This document shows, one piece after another, positions 25,528 to 33,958 of a DNA stretch of 64,000 nucleotides. The notes below the pieces were generated by a model. That model did no database searches. It was given only the letters and a program-made list of their open reading frames with translations, and was not told the DNA's origin. Each line of letters starts with the position of its first letter. Within the stretch, counting starts at the first letter, position 1. A program made the translations under genes and the position numbers. Origin of the DNA: [Empedobacter] haloabium (lineage in GTDB: Bacteria; Pseudomonadota; Gammaproteobacteria; Burkholderiales; Burkholderiaceae_D); NCBI GenBank assembly GCA_008011715.2, contig CP136508.1, positions 124,001 through 188,000 on the forward strand, read 5' to 3'.

Positions 25528-25587
25528 AACCCATGGGGACGGGCACCGATCTCAAGGTCTGCGACCTTGAGATCGGTGCCCGTCCCC
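25526..25587. repeat. perfect 25-bp inverted repeat with TGC loop and flank
   Basis: The arm 25535-25559 (begins GGGGACGGGCACCGATCTC) pairs with 25563-25587 at all 25 positions around TGC. The left flank 25526-25540, read on the minus strand, is GTCCCCATGGGTTTC, identical to the flank at 49647-49661. It begins at the stop codon of the GST gene. No T-run. Confidence 0.93.
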
Positions 25588-25662
25588 GGTGTTCGTCTAC
25601 GGTGCCTGCGCCGTGAATTAGTTCGAGTACACTAATCCGTACCAACATCGAACGGGGCGGCC

Positions 25663-26628
25663 ATGGAACACGCGGTAACGGTATTCGGCGAAGCACTGGT
25701 GGACGACTTCAGCACGCGCCAGGTCGTCGGCGGCGCGCCGTTCAACCTGGCCCGCCACCTGGCCGGCTTCGGCCTGCCGGTGACGATGATCACCCGCATC
25801 GGCGACGATGCCAACGGCCGCCTGATCCGCGACGAATTCGCCCGCTTCGGCGTGCGCGAAGGCGGCTTGCAGATCGGCGCCGGCGAGGCCACCGGCAGCG
25901 TCCACGTCGAGGTCGGCGCCGACGGCAGCCACCGTTTCACGATCGTGCCCGACCAGGCCTACGACCATATCGACGGCGCCCAGGCGCTGGCCGCCTGCCA
26001 GGCGACCCAACCGTCCATCTTCTGCTTCGGTACGCTGGCCCAGCGCGATCCCCGGTCGCGCGCCGCGCTGCACGCGCTGCTGGAGCAGACCCAGGCCGTA
26101 CGCTTCCTCGACCTGAACCTGCGCGCCGGCTTCGTCGACGAGGCGATCGTGTTCGACTCGCTGCAGCAGGCCGATATCGTCAAGGTCAACGAGGACGAGC
26201 TGCAGCAGCTGTTCAAGTGGTACTGCCATACCTGTCCGGACACGGTCAACATGGAGTGCATCTCCGTCGACACGGAATGCCGCGCGATGATGCACAATTT
26301 TTCGCTGTCCGCGCTGGTGGTGACGATGGGCGCGCGCGGCGCGCTGTACCTGTCGGCCGACGGGGCGCACGTGGCCGATCACGGCACCGGCATGCAGGGT
26401 ACGTTCGTCGATTCGGTAGGGGCGGGCGACGCGTTCAACGCCGTGTTCCTGCTGGGACGGCTGCGCGGCTGGACGATGGAGCAGACACTGGCGCGAGCCA
26501 ACGCGTTTGCCGCGTCCACCTGCGCTCACGCGGGCGCGGTGCCGCAGGACTTGTCGTGCTATGGGCGCTGGCTGGAGACGTGGCGCCAGTCGGCCACGAC
26601 CGACGAGTTGTTCGGCGCCCCCGGCTGA
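25663..26628 (+). CDS. PfkB-family carbohydrate kinase
   Basis: 321 residues. The N-terminal substrate side (FGEALVDDF, GGAPFNLARHLAGFG, TRIGDDANG) and the C-terminal signature DSVGAGDAFNAVFLLG (catalytic Asp, anion hole) are intact. It resembles fructokinases and related sugar kinases. The oddity is a Cys-containing insertion before the last third, C188HTC191, C199 and C206, spaced CX2C-X7-C-X6-C, which looks able to bind a metal. The RBS is weak. The gene stands alone, ending at a minus-strand terminator shared with bfr. Confidence 0.87.
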   Translation: MEHAVTVFGEALVDDFSTRQVVGGAPFNLARHLAGFGLPVTMITRIGDDANGRLIRDEFARFGVREGGLQIGAGEATGSVHVEVGADGSHRFTIVPDQAYDHIDGAQALAACQATQPSIFCFGTLAQRDPRSRAALHALLEQTQAVRFLDLNLRAGFVDEAIVFDSLQQADIVKVNEDELQQLFKWYCHTCPDTVNMECISVDTECRAMMHNFSLSALVVTMGARGALYLSADGAHVADHGTGMQGTFVDSVGAGDAFNAVFLLGRLRGWTMEQTLARANAFAASTCAHAGAVPQDLSCYGRWLETWRQSATTDELFGAPG

Positions 26629-26631
26629 AAC

Positions 26632-26657
26632 AAAAAAGGCCGCGCAGTGGCGGCCTT
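26632..26657 (-). terminator. intrinsic terminator of bfr
   Basis: AAGGCCGC pairs with GCGGCCTT across a 6-base loop, followed on the minus strand by a TTTTTT run. It is 6 bases after the bfr stop. Confidence 0.9.
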
Positions 26658-26662
26658 GGCGA

Positions 26663-27142
26663 TCAGTCGTGATCGGTGGACATCTGCGATTGCAGGTAGT
26701 TCTGGATGCCGATCTTGCCGATCAGGTCCAGCTGGGTTTCCAGCCAGTCGATGTGTTCCTCGGTGTCCTCCAGGATTTCCAGCAGCAGGTCGCGCGACAC
26801 GTAGTCGCCCACCTTTTCCGCCTGCGCGATGCCTTCCTTGATCGTCACGTGCGCGCCGCGCTCGAGCTTCAGGTCCGCTTCCAGCATTTCCGGCGTGTTC
26901 TCGCCGATCAGCAGCTTGTGCAGGGCCTGCAGGTTGGGCAGGCCGTCCAGCATCAGGATGCGGTCGATCAGCTTGTCGGCATGCTTCATCTCGCCGATCG
27001 ATTCCTCGTATTCCTTCTTCGCGATCTTGTCGAAGCCCCAGTGGCGGTACATGCGCGCGTGCAGGAAATACTGGTTGATCGCGGTCAGTTCGTTCGTCAG
27101 CTGTGCATTCAGCAGACGGATGACGTCTTTATCGCCCTTCAT
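26663..27142 (-). CDS. bfr: bacterioferritin
   Basis: 159 residues, the usual length. The ferroxidase residues are present: Glu18, Tyr25, Glu51, His54, plus later Glu and the EEHIDWLE helix. Met52 is the heme ligand position. Bfr stores iron as a ferric mineral in a 24-mer shell. It is divergent from piuC across a region with a Fur-like box and close to bfd, whose product releases the stored iron. Confidence 0.97.
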   Translation of the reverse strand: MKGDKDVIRLLNAQLTNELTAINQYFLHARMYRHWGFDKIAKKEYEESIGEMKHADKLIDRILMLDGLPNLQALHKLLIGENTPEMLEADLKLERGAHVTIKEGIAQAEKVGDYVSRDLLLEILEDTEEHIDWLETQLDLIGKIGIQNYLQSQMSTDHD

Positions 27143-27232
27143 GGCTTACCTTTTTGTTCGTTGTGGTGAGAAGTTCCGCCATTCTGCCACGTCATGTCCC
27201 GCAGCAGAAGGGACGCACTGTCGATTGATACT

Positions 27233-27251
27233 ACGAATGAATACCATTATC
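27233..27251. promoter_or_regulatory. Fur-box-like site between bfr and piuC
   Basis: Matches 13 of 19 positions of GATAATGATAATCATTATC, with an intact right half (CATTATC). It is 32 bases before piuC and 91 before bfr. Confidence 0.65.
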
Positions 27252-27282
27252 ATTTGTGTCCTTCTTAAAGCAGGTTACGACC

Positions 27283-27963
27283 ATGATGCTGCATATTCCC
27301 GGCGTGTTGACGCCAGACCAGGTTCGCCAACTGCGCTCCCGCATGACACCGGAGGCGTGGATCGACGGTCGTGCCAGCGTCGGCACGCAAGGCGCGCAGG
27401 TCAAGCGCAACCGCCAGCTGGCCGAAGGCACGCCGCTGGCGCAGGAGCTGGGCAGCGTCATCGTGCGCGCGCTGACGGCCAATCCGCTGTTCTTCGCCGC
27501 CGCACTGCCGCTGCGCATCCTGCCGCCGTACTTCAACAGCTATGCCGGCGGTGAGCACTACGGCCTGCACATCGACGGTGCCATCCGCACACCGGCCAAC
27601 GGTGGTCAGACCCTGCGTGCGGATGTGTCGACCACGGTGTTCCTGAGCGATCCGGAAGAGTACGAGGGCGGCGAGCTGGTGGTGATGGACGCGTACGGCG
27701 CGCACGAGGTGAAGCTGCCGGCCGGCGATGCGATCGTGTATCCGTCGTCCAGCGTACACCGTGTCAATCCGGTGACGGCTGGCGAGCGGGTCGCGTCGTT
27801 CCTGTGGACCCAGAGCATGGTGCGCGACGACGGACAACGCACGATGTTGTTCGACCTGGACCAGAACATCCAGAAGTTGCGTGCCCAGGTGGGCGACAAC
27901 GAGGCCACCGTCGGCCTGACGGGGCATTATCACAACCTGCTGCGGATGTGGGCGGAAACGTAA
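27283..27963 (+). CDS. piuC: PKHD-type hydroxylase (PiuC/YbiX family)
   Basis: 226 residues, the exact usual family size, when begun at [17 protein letters not shown]. This is a Fe(II)/2-oxoglutarate dioxygenase: metal ligands in GLHIDGAI (HxD) and [20 protein letters not shown] (His, then the 2-OG Arg). PiuC genes sit beside TonB receptors for catecholate siderophores, as here (receptor at 31471). Its substrate is unproven. The Fur-like box upstream and tandem terminators downstream make it a single iron-regulated unit. Confidence 0.93.
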   Translation: MMLHIPGVLTPDQVRQLRSRMTPEAWIDGRASVGTQGAQVKRNRQLAEGTPLAQELGSVIVRALTANPLFFAAALPLRILPPYFNSYAGGEHYGLHIDGAIRTPANGGQTLRADVSTTVFLSDPEEYEGGELVVMDAYGAHEVKLPAGDAIVYPSSSVHRVNPVTAGERVASFLWTQSMVRDDGQRTMLFDLDQNIQKLRAQVGDNEATVGLTGHYHNLLRMWAET

Positions 27964-27969
27964 AACGTA

Positions 27970-27996
27970 AAAAATCCGGGATTGTCCCGGATTTTT
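27970..27996. terminator. intrinsic terminator after piuC
   Basis: ATCCGGGA, loop TTG, TCCCGGAT with A-run before and TTTTT after. Works in either direction; 6 bases after the piuC stop. Confidence 0.9.
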
Positions 27997-28014
27997 CTTA
28001 CGCAGGCGCATAAA

Positions 28015-28041
28015 AAAAACCGGTGACTGTCACCGGTTTTT
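28015..28041. terminator. intrinsic terminator after bfd
   Basis: CCGGTG...CACCGG with an AAAAA/TTTTT outer stem, directly after the bfd stop on the minus strand. With the preceding hairpin it insulates the convergent piuC and bfd genes. Confidence 0.88.
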
Positions 28042-28047
28042 ATTTGT

Positions 28048-28269
28048 TCAGTTCGTCATGGTAGGGCGCCTCAGCACCGTTTCGGTGAGTGGCGCGTCGG
28101 CCTTGGCAGCAACGTGCTCGTCCAGCACTTCTACTGCATAGCTCAGGCAATTGCCACAGCAGGTGGCAACGCCCAGCGCTTCGCGCAGCTCGTCCATGGA
28201 GCCGATGCCCAGGTCGATGGCCTGGCGGATTTCGCGGTCGGAGATGTTGTTGCAAACGCAAACGATCAT
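28048..28269 (-). CDS. bfd: bacterioferritin-associated ferredoxin
   Basis: 73 residues. The [2Fe-2S] cysteines are Cys4 and Cys6 (MIVCVCNNISD) and the CCGNC group at about residues 37-41. Bfd binds Bfr and reduces its core so that iron is released when iron is scarce. A strong Fur box (28351-28369) lies upstream, shared with the divergent feo operon. Confidence 0.96.
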   Translation of the reverse strand: MIVCVCNNISDREIRQAIDLGIGSMDELREALGVATCCGNCLSYAVEVLDEHVAAKADAPLTETVLRRPTMTN

Positions 28270-28350
28270 GGTGCCATCCTCTGGACAGAAGCGATCTCAT
28301 CAAGACAGCCGCGTTATCCCGACTGGCCATTCTGCCAATCTTAACGCTTT

Positions 28351-28369
28351 CTTAATGAGAATCATTATC
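28351..28369. promoter_or_regulatory. Fur box between bfd and feoA
   Basis: Matches 16 of 19 positions of the Fur consensus (TTAATGAGAATCATTATC core). It can control both divergent transcripts: 81 bases before bfd and 113 before feoA. Confidence 0.85.
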
Positions 28370-28482
28370 ATTACGGTTCCTATTCTGCCCCAACAAGGCG
28401 TACAATGCAAGCGTCTCATGCAAATACAAACCATTCGCATTGCCTTTATAATGAACAGATTGATTTTCCTCAGAGAACTGCC

Positions 28483-28752
28483 ATGACCATCGCCCCTTCC
28501 CTGATCAATCTCGACGCACTGGCGGCCGGGAAAAGCGGCACGGTGGTGCATGTGGCACCCGCAGGCGGTGACGGGTCGGACAGCGCCGACCTGGCGCGCC
28601 GGCTGATGGAGCTGGGCTTCGTGCCGGGCGAGAAGATTCGCATGCTCAAGCGCGGCATGCCGGGCGGAGAGCCGCTTGCCATCAAGGTCGGCAACGCCAC
28701 CTTCGCGCTGCGCCGCTATGAGGCGGCGCTGGTCGCGGTCCAGCCGGAATAA
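28483..28752 (+). CDS. feoA: ferrous iron transport protein A
   Basis: 89 residues from ATG 28483; an upstream in-frame extension lacks similarity. The SH3-like FeoA domain is seen in LMELGFVPGEKIRMLKRGMP and EPLAIKVGNATFALRRYEAA. FeoA is a cytoplasmic accessory to FeoB. The gene ends 4 bases before feoB. Confidence 0.93.
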   Translation: MTIAPSLINLDALAAGKSGTVVHVAPAGGDGSDSADLARRLMELGFVPGEKIRMLKRGMPGGEPLAIKVGNATFALRRYEAALVAVQPE

Positions 28753-28756
28753 CGTC

Positions 28757-30643
28757 ATGGGAGTTACGGAAAAAGTGGCGCAGGCCGTCGCGCATGCGCC
28801 CATGATCGCCCTGCTGGGCAATCCCAATTGCGGCAAGACCGCGCTGTTCAACCGCCTGACGGGTTCGCGCCAGAAGGTCGCCAACTACGCCGGCGTCACC
28901 ATCGAGCGCAAGGAAGGCCATTTCACGTCGCCGCAGGGGCACCCGTACCGGGTGCTGGACCTGCCGGGCGCGTACAGCCTGTCGGCGCACACGCCGGACG
29001 AGGCGATCACGCGCGATGTCGTCGGCGGCCTGCGCGCCAACGACGGCTCGCCGGACGTCGTCGTCTGCGTGGTCGACGCCACCAACCTGCGCCTGAACCT
29101 GCGCCTGGTGCTGGAAATCCAGCGCCTGGGCCTGCCGATGGTGCTGTGCCTGAACATGGTCGACGTGGCGAAAAAGCGCGGCATCGAGATCGACACGGCC
29201 AAGCTGGCGCAGGAGCTGCACATGACCGTTGTCGAGACGGTGGCCGTGCAATCGGGCGGTGAGAAGGGCCTGCTGCGCGCGCTGGACGAGATGTGGCCGA
29301 TCGTGCCGGTCAAGCCGCAACCGCTGGCGGCCATCGACACCGTCTCCGTCGAGGACACGCAGCGCGAAGTGCGCCGCATCCTGGCGGCTGTGACGAAGAA
29401 TTACCACAACACCGACGAGCTGACGGAGAAGATCGACAACGTCGTGCTGCATCCGGTCGTGGGTCCGGTGATCCTGGCCGTGCTGATGTTCCTGATCTTC
29501 CAGGCCGTGTTTACGTGGGCCGCGGTACCGATGGACATGATCTCGGCCGGGGTCGAGGGCGTGGGCCAGATGCTCAGCACCCATATGGCCGAAGGCGTTC
29601 TGCGCAGCCTGCTGGTGGAAGGCATCATCGGCGGTGTCGGCATGGTGCTGGTGTTCCTGCCGCAGATCCTGATCCTGTTCTTCTTCATCCTGATCCTGGA
29701 AGACTGCGGCTACCTGCCGCGCGCGGCCTTCCTGCTCGACCGGCTGATGGGCGGTGTCGGCTTGTCCGGCCGCGCCTTCATTCCGCTGCTGTCCAGCTTT
29801 GCCTGCGCGATTCCCGGCGTGATGGCCGCGCGCACGATCCAGAACCCGCGCGACCGCCTGGTGACGATCATGATCGCGCCGCTGATGACGTGCTCGGCGC
29901 GCCTGCCCGTGTATGCGCTGGTGATCGCCGCCTTCATTCCGGAGCGCGAGGTGTGGGGTGTCAGCCTGCAGGGTCTGATCCTGTTCTGCCTGTACTTTGC
30001 CGGCATCATCTCGGCGATGGGCGTGGCATGGTTCATGAAGCGCACCACGGGCTCGAAAGCCAAGCAGGCGCTGATGATGGAGCTGCCCAGCTATCACTTC
30101 CCGAACCTGCGCAACCTGGCCATCGGCCTGTGGGAGCGCGCCAAGATCTTCCTGATGCGGGTCGGTACGCTGATCCTGACGTTGATGGTGCTGCTGTGGG
30201 CCCTGTCCAGCTTCCCCGGCGCCCCGGCCAACGCCACGCATCCGCCGATCTACTACAGCATCGCCGGCATGCTGGGGCGCGCGCTGGAAGTCATCTTCGC
30301 GCCGATCGGTTTCGGCTGGGAGATCTGCATCGCCCTGGTACCGGGCATGGCCGCGCGCGAAGTGGCCGTGGGCGCGCTGGGCACCGTGTATGCGCTGTCG
30401 CAGACCGGCGACGAGCTGGCCACGTCGCTGACGCCGGTGCTGGCGTCGTCGTGGTCGCTGGCGACGGCGCTGTCGCTGCTGGCCTGGTACGTGTTCGCGC
30501 CGCAGTGCCTGTCGACCTTGTCGGTGGTGCGCCGCGAAACCGGCCATGCCAGGTACGCGTTCATGATGGCCGGCTACATGTTCGCGCTGGCCTACGCCGC
30601 CTCGTTCATCACGTATCACGTCGCCCGCTCGCTCGGGGCTTGA
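28757..30643 (+). CDS. feoB: ferrous iron transporter FeoB
   Basis: 628 residues. The N-terminal GTPase has G1 GNPNCGKT (21-28), G2 region YAGVTIE, G3 DLPGAYS and G4 NMVD. It is followed by gate-type membrane segments (LLSSFACAIPGVMAARTI; MTCSARLPVYALV). FeoB imports Fe2+ through the inner membrane. It is shorter than the E. coli protein (773), as in many beta-proteobacteria. The start at ATG 28757 is chosen because the GTPase then begins 20 residues in and the gene follows feoA closely. Confidence 0.96.
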   Translation: MGVTEKVAQAVAHAPMIALLGNPNCGKTALFNRLTGSRQKVANYAGVTIERKEGHFTSPQGHPYRVLDLPGAYSLSAHTPDEAITRDVVGGLRANDGSPDVVVCVVDATNLRLNLRLVLEIQRLGLPMVLCLNMVDVAKKRGIEIDTAKLAQELHMTVVETVAVQSGGEKGLLRALDEMWPIVPVKPQPLAAIDTVSVEDTQREVRRILAAVTKNYHNTDELTEKIDNVVLHPVVGPVILAVLMFLIFQAVFTWAAVPMDMISAGVEGVGQMLSTHMAEGVLRSLLVEGIIGGVGMVLVFLPQILILFFFILILEDCGYLPRAAFLLDRLMGGVGLSGRAFIPLLSSFACAIPGVMAARTIQNPRDRLVTIMIAPLMTCSARLPVYALVIAAFIPEREVWGVSLQGLILFCLYFAGIISAMGVAWFMKRTTGSKAKQALMMELPSYHFPNLRNLAIGLWERAKIFLMRVGTLILTLMVLLWALSSFPGAPANATHPPIYYSIAGMLGRALEVIFAPIGFGWEICIALVPGMAAREVAVGALGTVYALSQTGDELATSLTPVLASSWSLATALSLLAWYVFAPQCLSTLSVVRRETGHARYAFMMAGYMFALAYAASFITYHVARSLGA

Positions 30644-30653
30644 GGAGTACGCC

Positions 30654-30929
30654 ATGTGGCAGGAAGTGATCGTCGGAGTCATCGTCGCAGCCTGCGCCTT
30701 CCACGCAGCCACGAAATACCTGCCGGCCGCGTGGCGGCGCCAGATTGTCTACACGCTGTCGAAGCGCGGCTTCGACCAGGACAAGCTGGCCAGGCTGTTC
30801 AAGACCCAGGCCAGCTGCGGCGACGGTTGCGGCAGCTGCGGCTCCTGCGAGACGCCGGCGGCCGCGCCGGATGCGCCGAAGGATACCGGGGTGACGCGGC
30901 GGGTGATTACGTTGCGCGTGCAGCGCTAA
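30654..30929 (+). CDS. Cys-rich small membrane protein of the feo operon
   Basis: 91 residues, 10 bases after feoB. One N-terminal membrane segment (VIVGVIVAACAFHAAT), a basic region, then a cysteine cluster SCGDGCGSCGSCETP (about residues 54-68) with four clustered Cys plus one. It sits where FeoC is found in enterobacteria but has no winged helix. It resembles FeoB-associated Cys-rich proteins and the DUF6587 group. It could bind iron or an Fe-S cluster at the inner face of FeoB (inference). Confidence 0.75.
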   Translation: MWQEVIVGVIVAACAFHAATKYLPAAWRRQIVYTLSKRGFDQDKLARLFKTQASCGDGCGSCGSCETPAAAPDAPKDTGVTRRVITLRVQR

Positions 30930-30957
30930 CGACCGGATCCGCCAAGGACTCCACGCC

Positions 30958-31020
30958 AGGGACAGGCACCGATGTTCGAGCGCTGGCGCTCGAACATCGG
31001 TGCCTGTCCCTTTGGGTTTC
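30958..31020. repeat. perfect 26-bp inverted repeat with flank
   Basis: The arm 30958-30983 (begins AGGGACAGGCACCGATG) pairs with 30986-31011 at all 26 positions around TG. The right flank 31006-31020 is GTCCCTTTGGGTTTC, 13 of 15 matches to the family flank. It starts 29 bases after the feo operon stop and ends 15 bases before the minus-strand stop at 31035. Confidence 0.93.
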
Positions 31021-31034
31021 AATGAACGCAGGTA

Positions 31035-31385
31035 CTACGTCACCAACCCCTCCACCGCCAGCGCCACCATCATCACGCCCGCCATCCACGCGGCAGCCGA
31101 CGGCACGACGACCCACGCCAGCATCAACAGCAAGCCCACGACGATTGAGCCCTTCAGCAAGCTGACCGTGCGCACGCCGAACAGGCGGTCCTGTTCCGGG
31201 AGCCCGGCAAAGCGCCAGTCGAACAGCAACATGCCGACGCTGGTCGTCAGGTGCAGCAGCAGCGCGCCAATTGACAGTTCCAATGGTTTTACGCCTGGCC
31301 AAGCGGCCAGTGCGGCCATCAGCATGACGACGAGCAGCAGCTCGCCGCCGTACAGCGCCAGCCGGTTGCGGGTTCGTGTTTTCAT
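31035..31385 (-). CDS. small four-helix membrane protein, unknown function
   Basis: 116 residues from ATG 31385 (MKTRTRNRLALYGG). Four hydrophobic segments alternate with short loops (LLLVVMLMAALAAW; LSIGALLLHLTTSVGMLLF; LLKGSIVVGLLLMLAWVVV; AAWMAGVMMVALAVEG). No family recognised. It lies between the feo operon and the siderophore receptor but is separated from the receptor by a terminator, so a link to iron is not shown. Confidence 0.65.
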   Translation of the reverse strand: MKTRTRNRLALYGGELLLVVMLMAALAAWPGVKPLELSIGALLLHLTTSVGMLLFDWRFAGLPEQDRLFGVRTVSLLKGSIVVGLLLMLAWVVVPSAAAWMAGVMMVALAVEGLVT

Positions 31386-31398
31386 CCGGCCATGATAC

Positions 31399-31426
31399 AA
31401 AAAAAACGCCACCGCAAGCGGTGGCG
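31399..31426 (-). terminator. intrinsic terminator of the TonB receptor gene
   Basis: CGCCACCGC pairs with GCGGTGGCG around AA, followed on the minus strand by eight T. It lies 45 bases after the receptor stop at 31471. Confidence 0.9.
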
Positions 31427-31470
31427 CAAACTGAAGGAGACTTGCGTCTCTGGGAGGGTTTGTTACTCGT

Positions 31471-33786
31471 TTAGAAGCGGAAGGTCGCCGTCACGCTGGC
31501 CGAGCGGGGCTGGCCCGGCGTGTAGCGGTAGCCGCTCTTGTTGATCGCTGCGACGTAGTCCTTGTCCGCCAGGTTGTAGACGTTCAGGCGCAGGTCGATG
31601 TTCTTGTTGATCGCGTATTCGGCCATTGCGTCGGCGACCCAGTAGCCTTCGGCGTAGGCCGGGGTGCCCACCGCGCCGTCGGAACCGCGCAGCAGCTTGC
31701 CCTGGTAGCGCGCGCCGCCGCCGATCTTCAGGCCGAACGGCAGCGTGTACGACGTCCAGCTGGTGAACGCGTCCTTCGGCGTGTACGACAGCTGGTTGAT
31801 ACCCGATGCCGTAACGACCTTGCCGTTCTCGACTTCGGTCTTCATATGCGTGTAGCCCGCGCTGACCAGCCAGTTCTTCGCCACTTCGCCCGTCACGCTG
31901 ATCTCGACGCCTTTGACGTTCTTCTTGCCGGTCTGGTAGTACTTGGTGCTGTCGGTCGGGTCCTGCTCGATCTCGTTACGCACCGTGGTGTCGTAGATTG
32001 CGCCATTGACGGCCAGCTTGCCCTTCATGAACTCCCACTTGGTGCCGATTTCCTTGGTGGTCGTCTTCTGCGGGTCGTAGCTCGGGTTCTGCGCGCTGTT
32101 GGCCGAGGCGGACAGGCTGAACGCGTTGCCACCCGGCGGCTGCTGCGACGTGGCCACGGTGGCGTAGACGCTGCTGTCCGGCGTCGGCTTGAACAGCAGC
32201 GACAGCTTGCCGTTGACCAGCGTGTCCTTCGACGTCAGCGACGTCGGGTTCAAGCTCGTCGTGGTCTTGCCGTCCTTCGTGGTGGTGACCAGCGTGGTGC
32301 CGAAGTAGTCCGTGTTGTAGTGGTCCGCGCGCACGCCGGCGTGCACCATCCAGCGCTCGTCCAGCTTGATCGTATCGAACACGTACAGCGCCTGCGTGTC
32401 GGTCGAGCCGCTGCTGCCGGCACCGCTGCGCACCGGGTTCAGGTCGCCCGGCAGGATGGCTGGATTCGGGTAGTACAGCTGCGTCTTGGCGAGGGTGCCC
32501 AGGTTCGCGTAGCCGACCGTCGTCTGCTTTTCGTTGATGAATTCCAGGCCGGCCACCATCGTGTGCTTCAGCGTGCCGGTATCGAATTCGGCCGTCAGCA
32601 CCGTCTGGTTGGTCAGGATCTTGTTGTCCTGGTCCTTGACCGTGCGGTTGGTGCGGTTCAGCGTCCACGTGGCCGGATCGGCCGGGTTCGGCGTGTCCAA
32701 GTTCGCGGCCGAGCCCATGAAGGCGGTCAGCAGGTAGTCCTGCTTCGTCTTGCCGTAGCGGGCCGTGTTCTGCAGCTTCAGGGTCGGCGAGAAATCATGC
32801 TCGATGCGCACGGTGGCCATGTCGGCCGTCACGTCGTCGTGATCGGTCAGCACGCCGTAGAAACCGCGTGGGTCGACCATCGGCGCGTTGTTCAGGAACT
32901 CGCGGCGCTTGGCCGGGTCCTTTTCCGTGCTGCTCGGGCTCGTGTAGCCCGGCAGGCCGATGGTCGGCACGCCGCCATCGGGAATATTGTTCTGCTTGAC
33001 GTGCAGGTAGGACAGGTGCAGACGGGTCTTGCCGTTCAGGCCGAAGGCCAAGGTCGGCGCCACGCCCCAACGCTTGTTCTCGACCACGTCACGGGCCGGG
33101 TTGCCGTTGTCCTGGGCGACCAGGTTCAGGCGGAAGGCCGTGCCGCTTTCTTCGTTCAACACGCGGTTCAGGTCCGCGGTGGCGCGCTTCTGGCGGCCGC
33201 TGCCGAACTTGACGCTGGCCGACTGCGCGTCGCGCAGTTGCGCCTGCTTGGACATCATGTTGACCGAGCCGGTCGGGTTGCCACGGCCGCTGTCGGTGCC
33301 GGCCGGGCCTTTCAGCACGTCGATCTGCTCAACGTTGAAGACGTCGCGCGAGATCGAACCCATGTCGCGCACGCCGTCCACGTAGATGCTGGACGACGAG
33401 TCGAAGCCGCGCATGAAGATGGCGTCGCCGGTGTTGGTATTGCCGTTCTCGCCCAGGAAGAAGGCGCCCACGCCAGGGGTGTTGCGCAGTGCTTCGGTCA
33501 GCGTCTGCGCGCCTTGCTGCTCGATCAATTCCTTGGTGATGACGGTGATCGTCTGCGGCGTGTTGACCAGCACTTCGGTGTACTTCATCGAGCCGGCACG
33601 GTCGGCCTTGAACTCGTTGCCCTTGGTGCCACCCACCACCACCTCCTGGATCGGTGGCGCGGTCGTATCATCGGCCGCCGGGGTGCCGTCGCCTGCCTGT
33701 GCCGCGACGGGCAGCAGCAGGGTTGCCAGCACGGTGCTCATCTGCAGACGGGACGGGGCCAGCTTGCGGCTCTTGATATGTGCCAT
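31471..33786 (-). CDS. TonB-dependent siderophore receptor (Fiu-like catecholate type)
   Basis: 771 residues starting MAHIKSRKLAPSRLQM at 33786, with a long signal peptide ending about AAQA. The plug is typical of siderophore receptors: NTPQTITVITKELIEQQGAQ, TLTEALRNTPGVGAFFLGEN, IFMRGFDSSSSIYVDGVRDM and IDVLKGPAGTDSGRGNPTG. The barrel ends in SASVTATFRF. The pattern and the neighbouring piuC match the Fiu/PiuA group, which takes up catecholate siderophores or their breakdown products. A Fur-box-like element precedes the gene. Confidence 0.93.
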   Translation of the reverse strand: MAHIKSRKLAPSRLQMSTVLATLLLPVAAQAGDGTPAADDTTAPPIQEVVVGGTKGNEFKADRAGSMKYTEVLVNTPQTITVITKELIEQQGAQTLTEALRNTPGVGAFFLGENGNTNTGDAIFMRGFDSSSSIYVDGVRDMGSISRDVFNVEQIDVLKGPAGTDSGRGNPTGSVNMMSKQAQLRDAQSASVKFGSGRQKRATADLNRVLNEESGTAFRLNLVAQDNGNPARDVVENKRWGVAPTLAFGLNGKTRLHLSYLHVKQNNIPDGGVPTIGLPGYTSPSSTEKDPAKRREFLNNAPMVDPRGFYGVLTDHDDVTADMATVRIEHDFSPTLKLQNTARYGKTKQDYLLTAFMGSAANLDTPNPADPATWTLNRTNRTVKDQDNKILTNQTVLTAEFDTGTLKHTMVAGLEFINEKQTTVGYANLGTLAKTQLYYPNPAILPGDLNPVRSGAGSSGSTDTQALYVFDTIKLDERWMVHAGVRADHYNTDYFGTTLVTTTKDGKTTTSLNPTSLTSKDTLVNGKLSLLFKPTPDSSVYATVATSQQPPGGNAFSLSASANSAQNPSYDPQKTTTKEIGTKWEFMKGKLAVNGAIYDTTVRNEIEQDPTDSTKYYQTGKKNVKGVEISVTGEVAKNWLVSAGYTHMKTEVENGKVVTASGINQLSYTPKDAFTSWTSYTLPFGLKIGGGARYQGKLLRGSDGAVGTPAYAEGYWVADAMAEYAINKNIDLRLNVYNLADKDYVAAINKSGYRYTPGQPRSASVTATFRF

Positions 33787-33857
33787 TCTCTTGCTCTCTT
33801 CCAAGGTAAATTTTTGTAAAGACGCCGATCATAGCAATCTGCAACCTTAAAGTAAAT

Positions 33858-33876
33858 AAGAATTGTTATCATTTGC
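33858..33876 (-). promoter_or_regulatory. Fur-box-like site upstream of the siderophore receptor
   Basis: Read on the minus strand it matches 13 of 19 Fur consensus positions (AATGATAA core), 72 bases before the receptor start. Confidence 0.65.
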
Positions 33877-33958
33877 ATTCGCTGTGATGAGCTTGCGACA
33901 CCGGACATAGGGGTGGGAATGTTAAGCTTGGGTTTTACCGACTCGCCAAGGAGCGTGC

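Noticed and set aside
28682..30712. 676-residue minus-strand frame over feoB
   Set aside because: Low-complexity His/Gln/Arg composition, no signature, and antisense to a clear FeoB.
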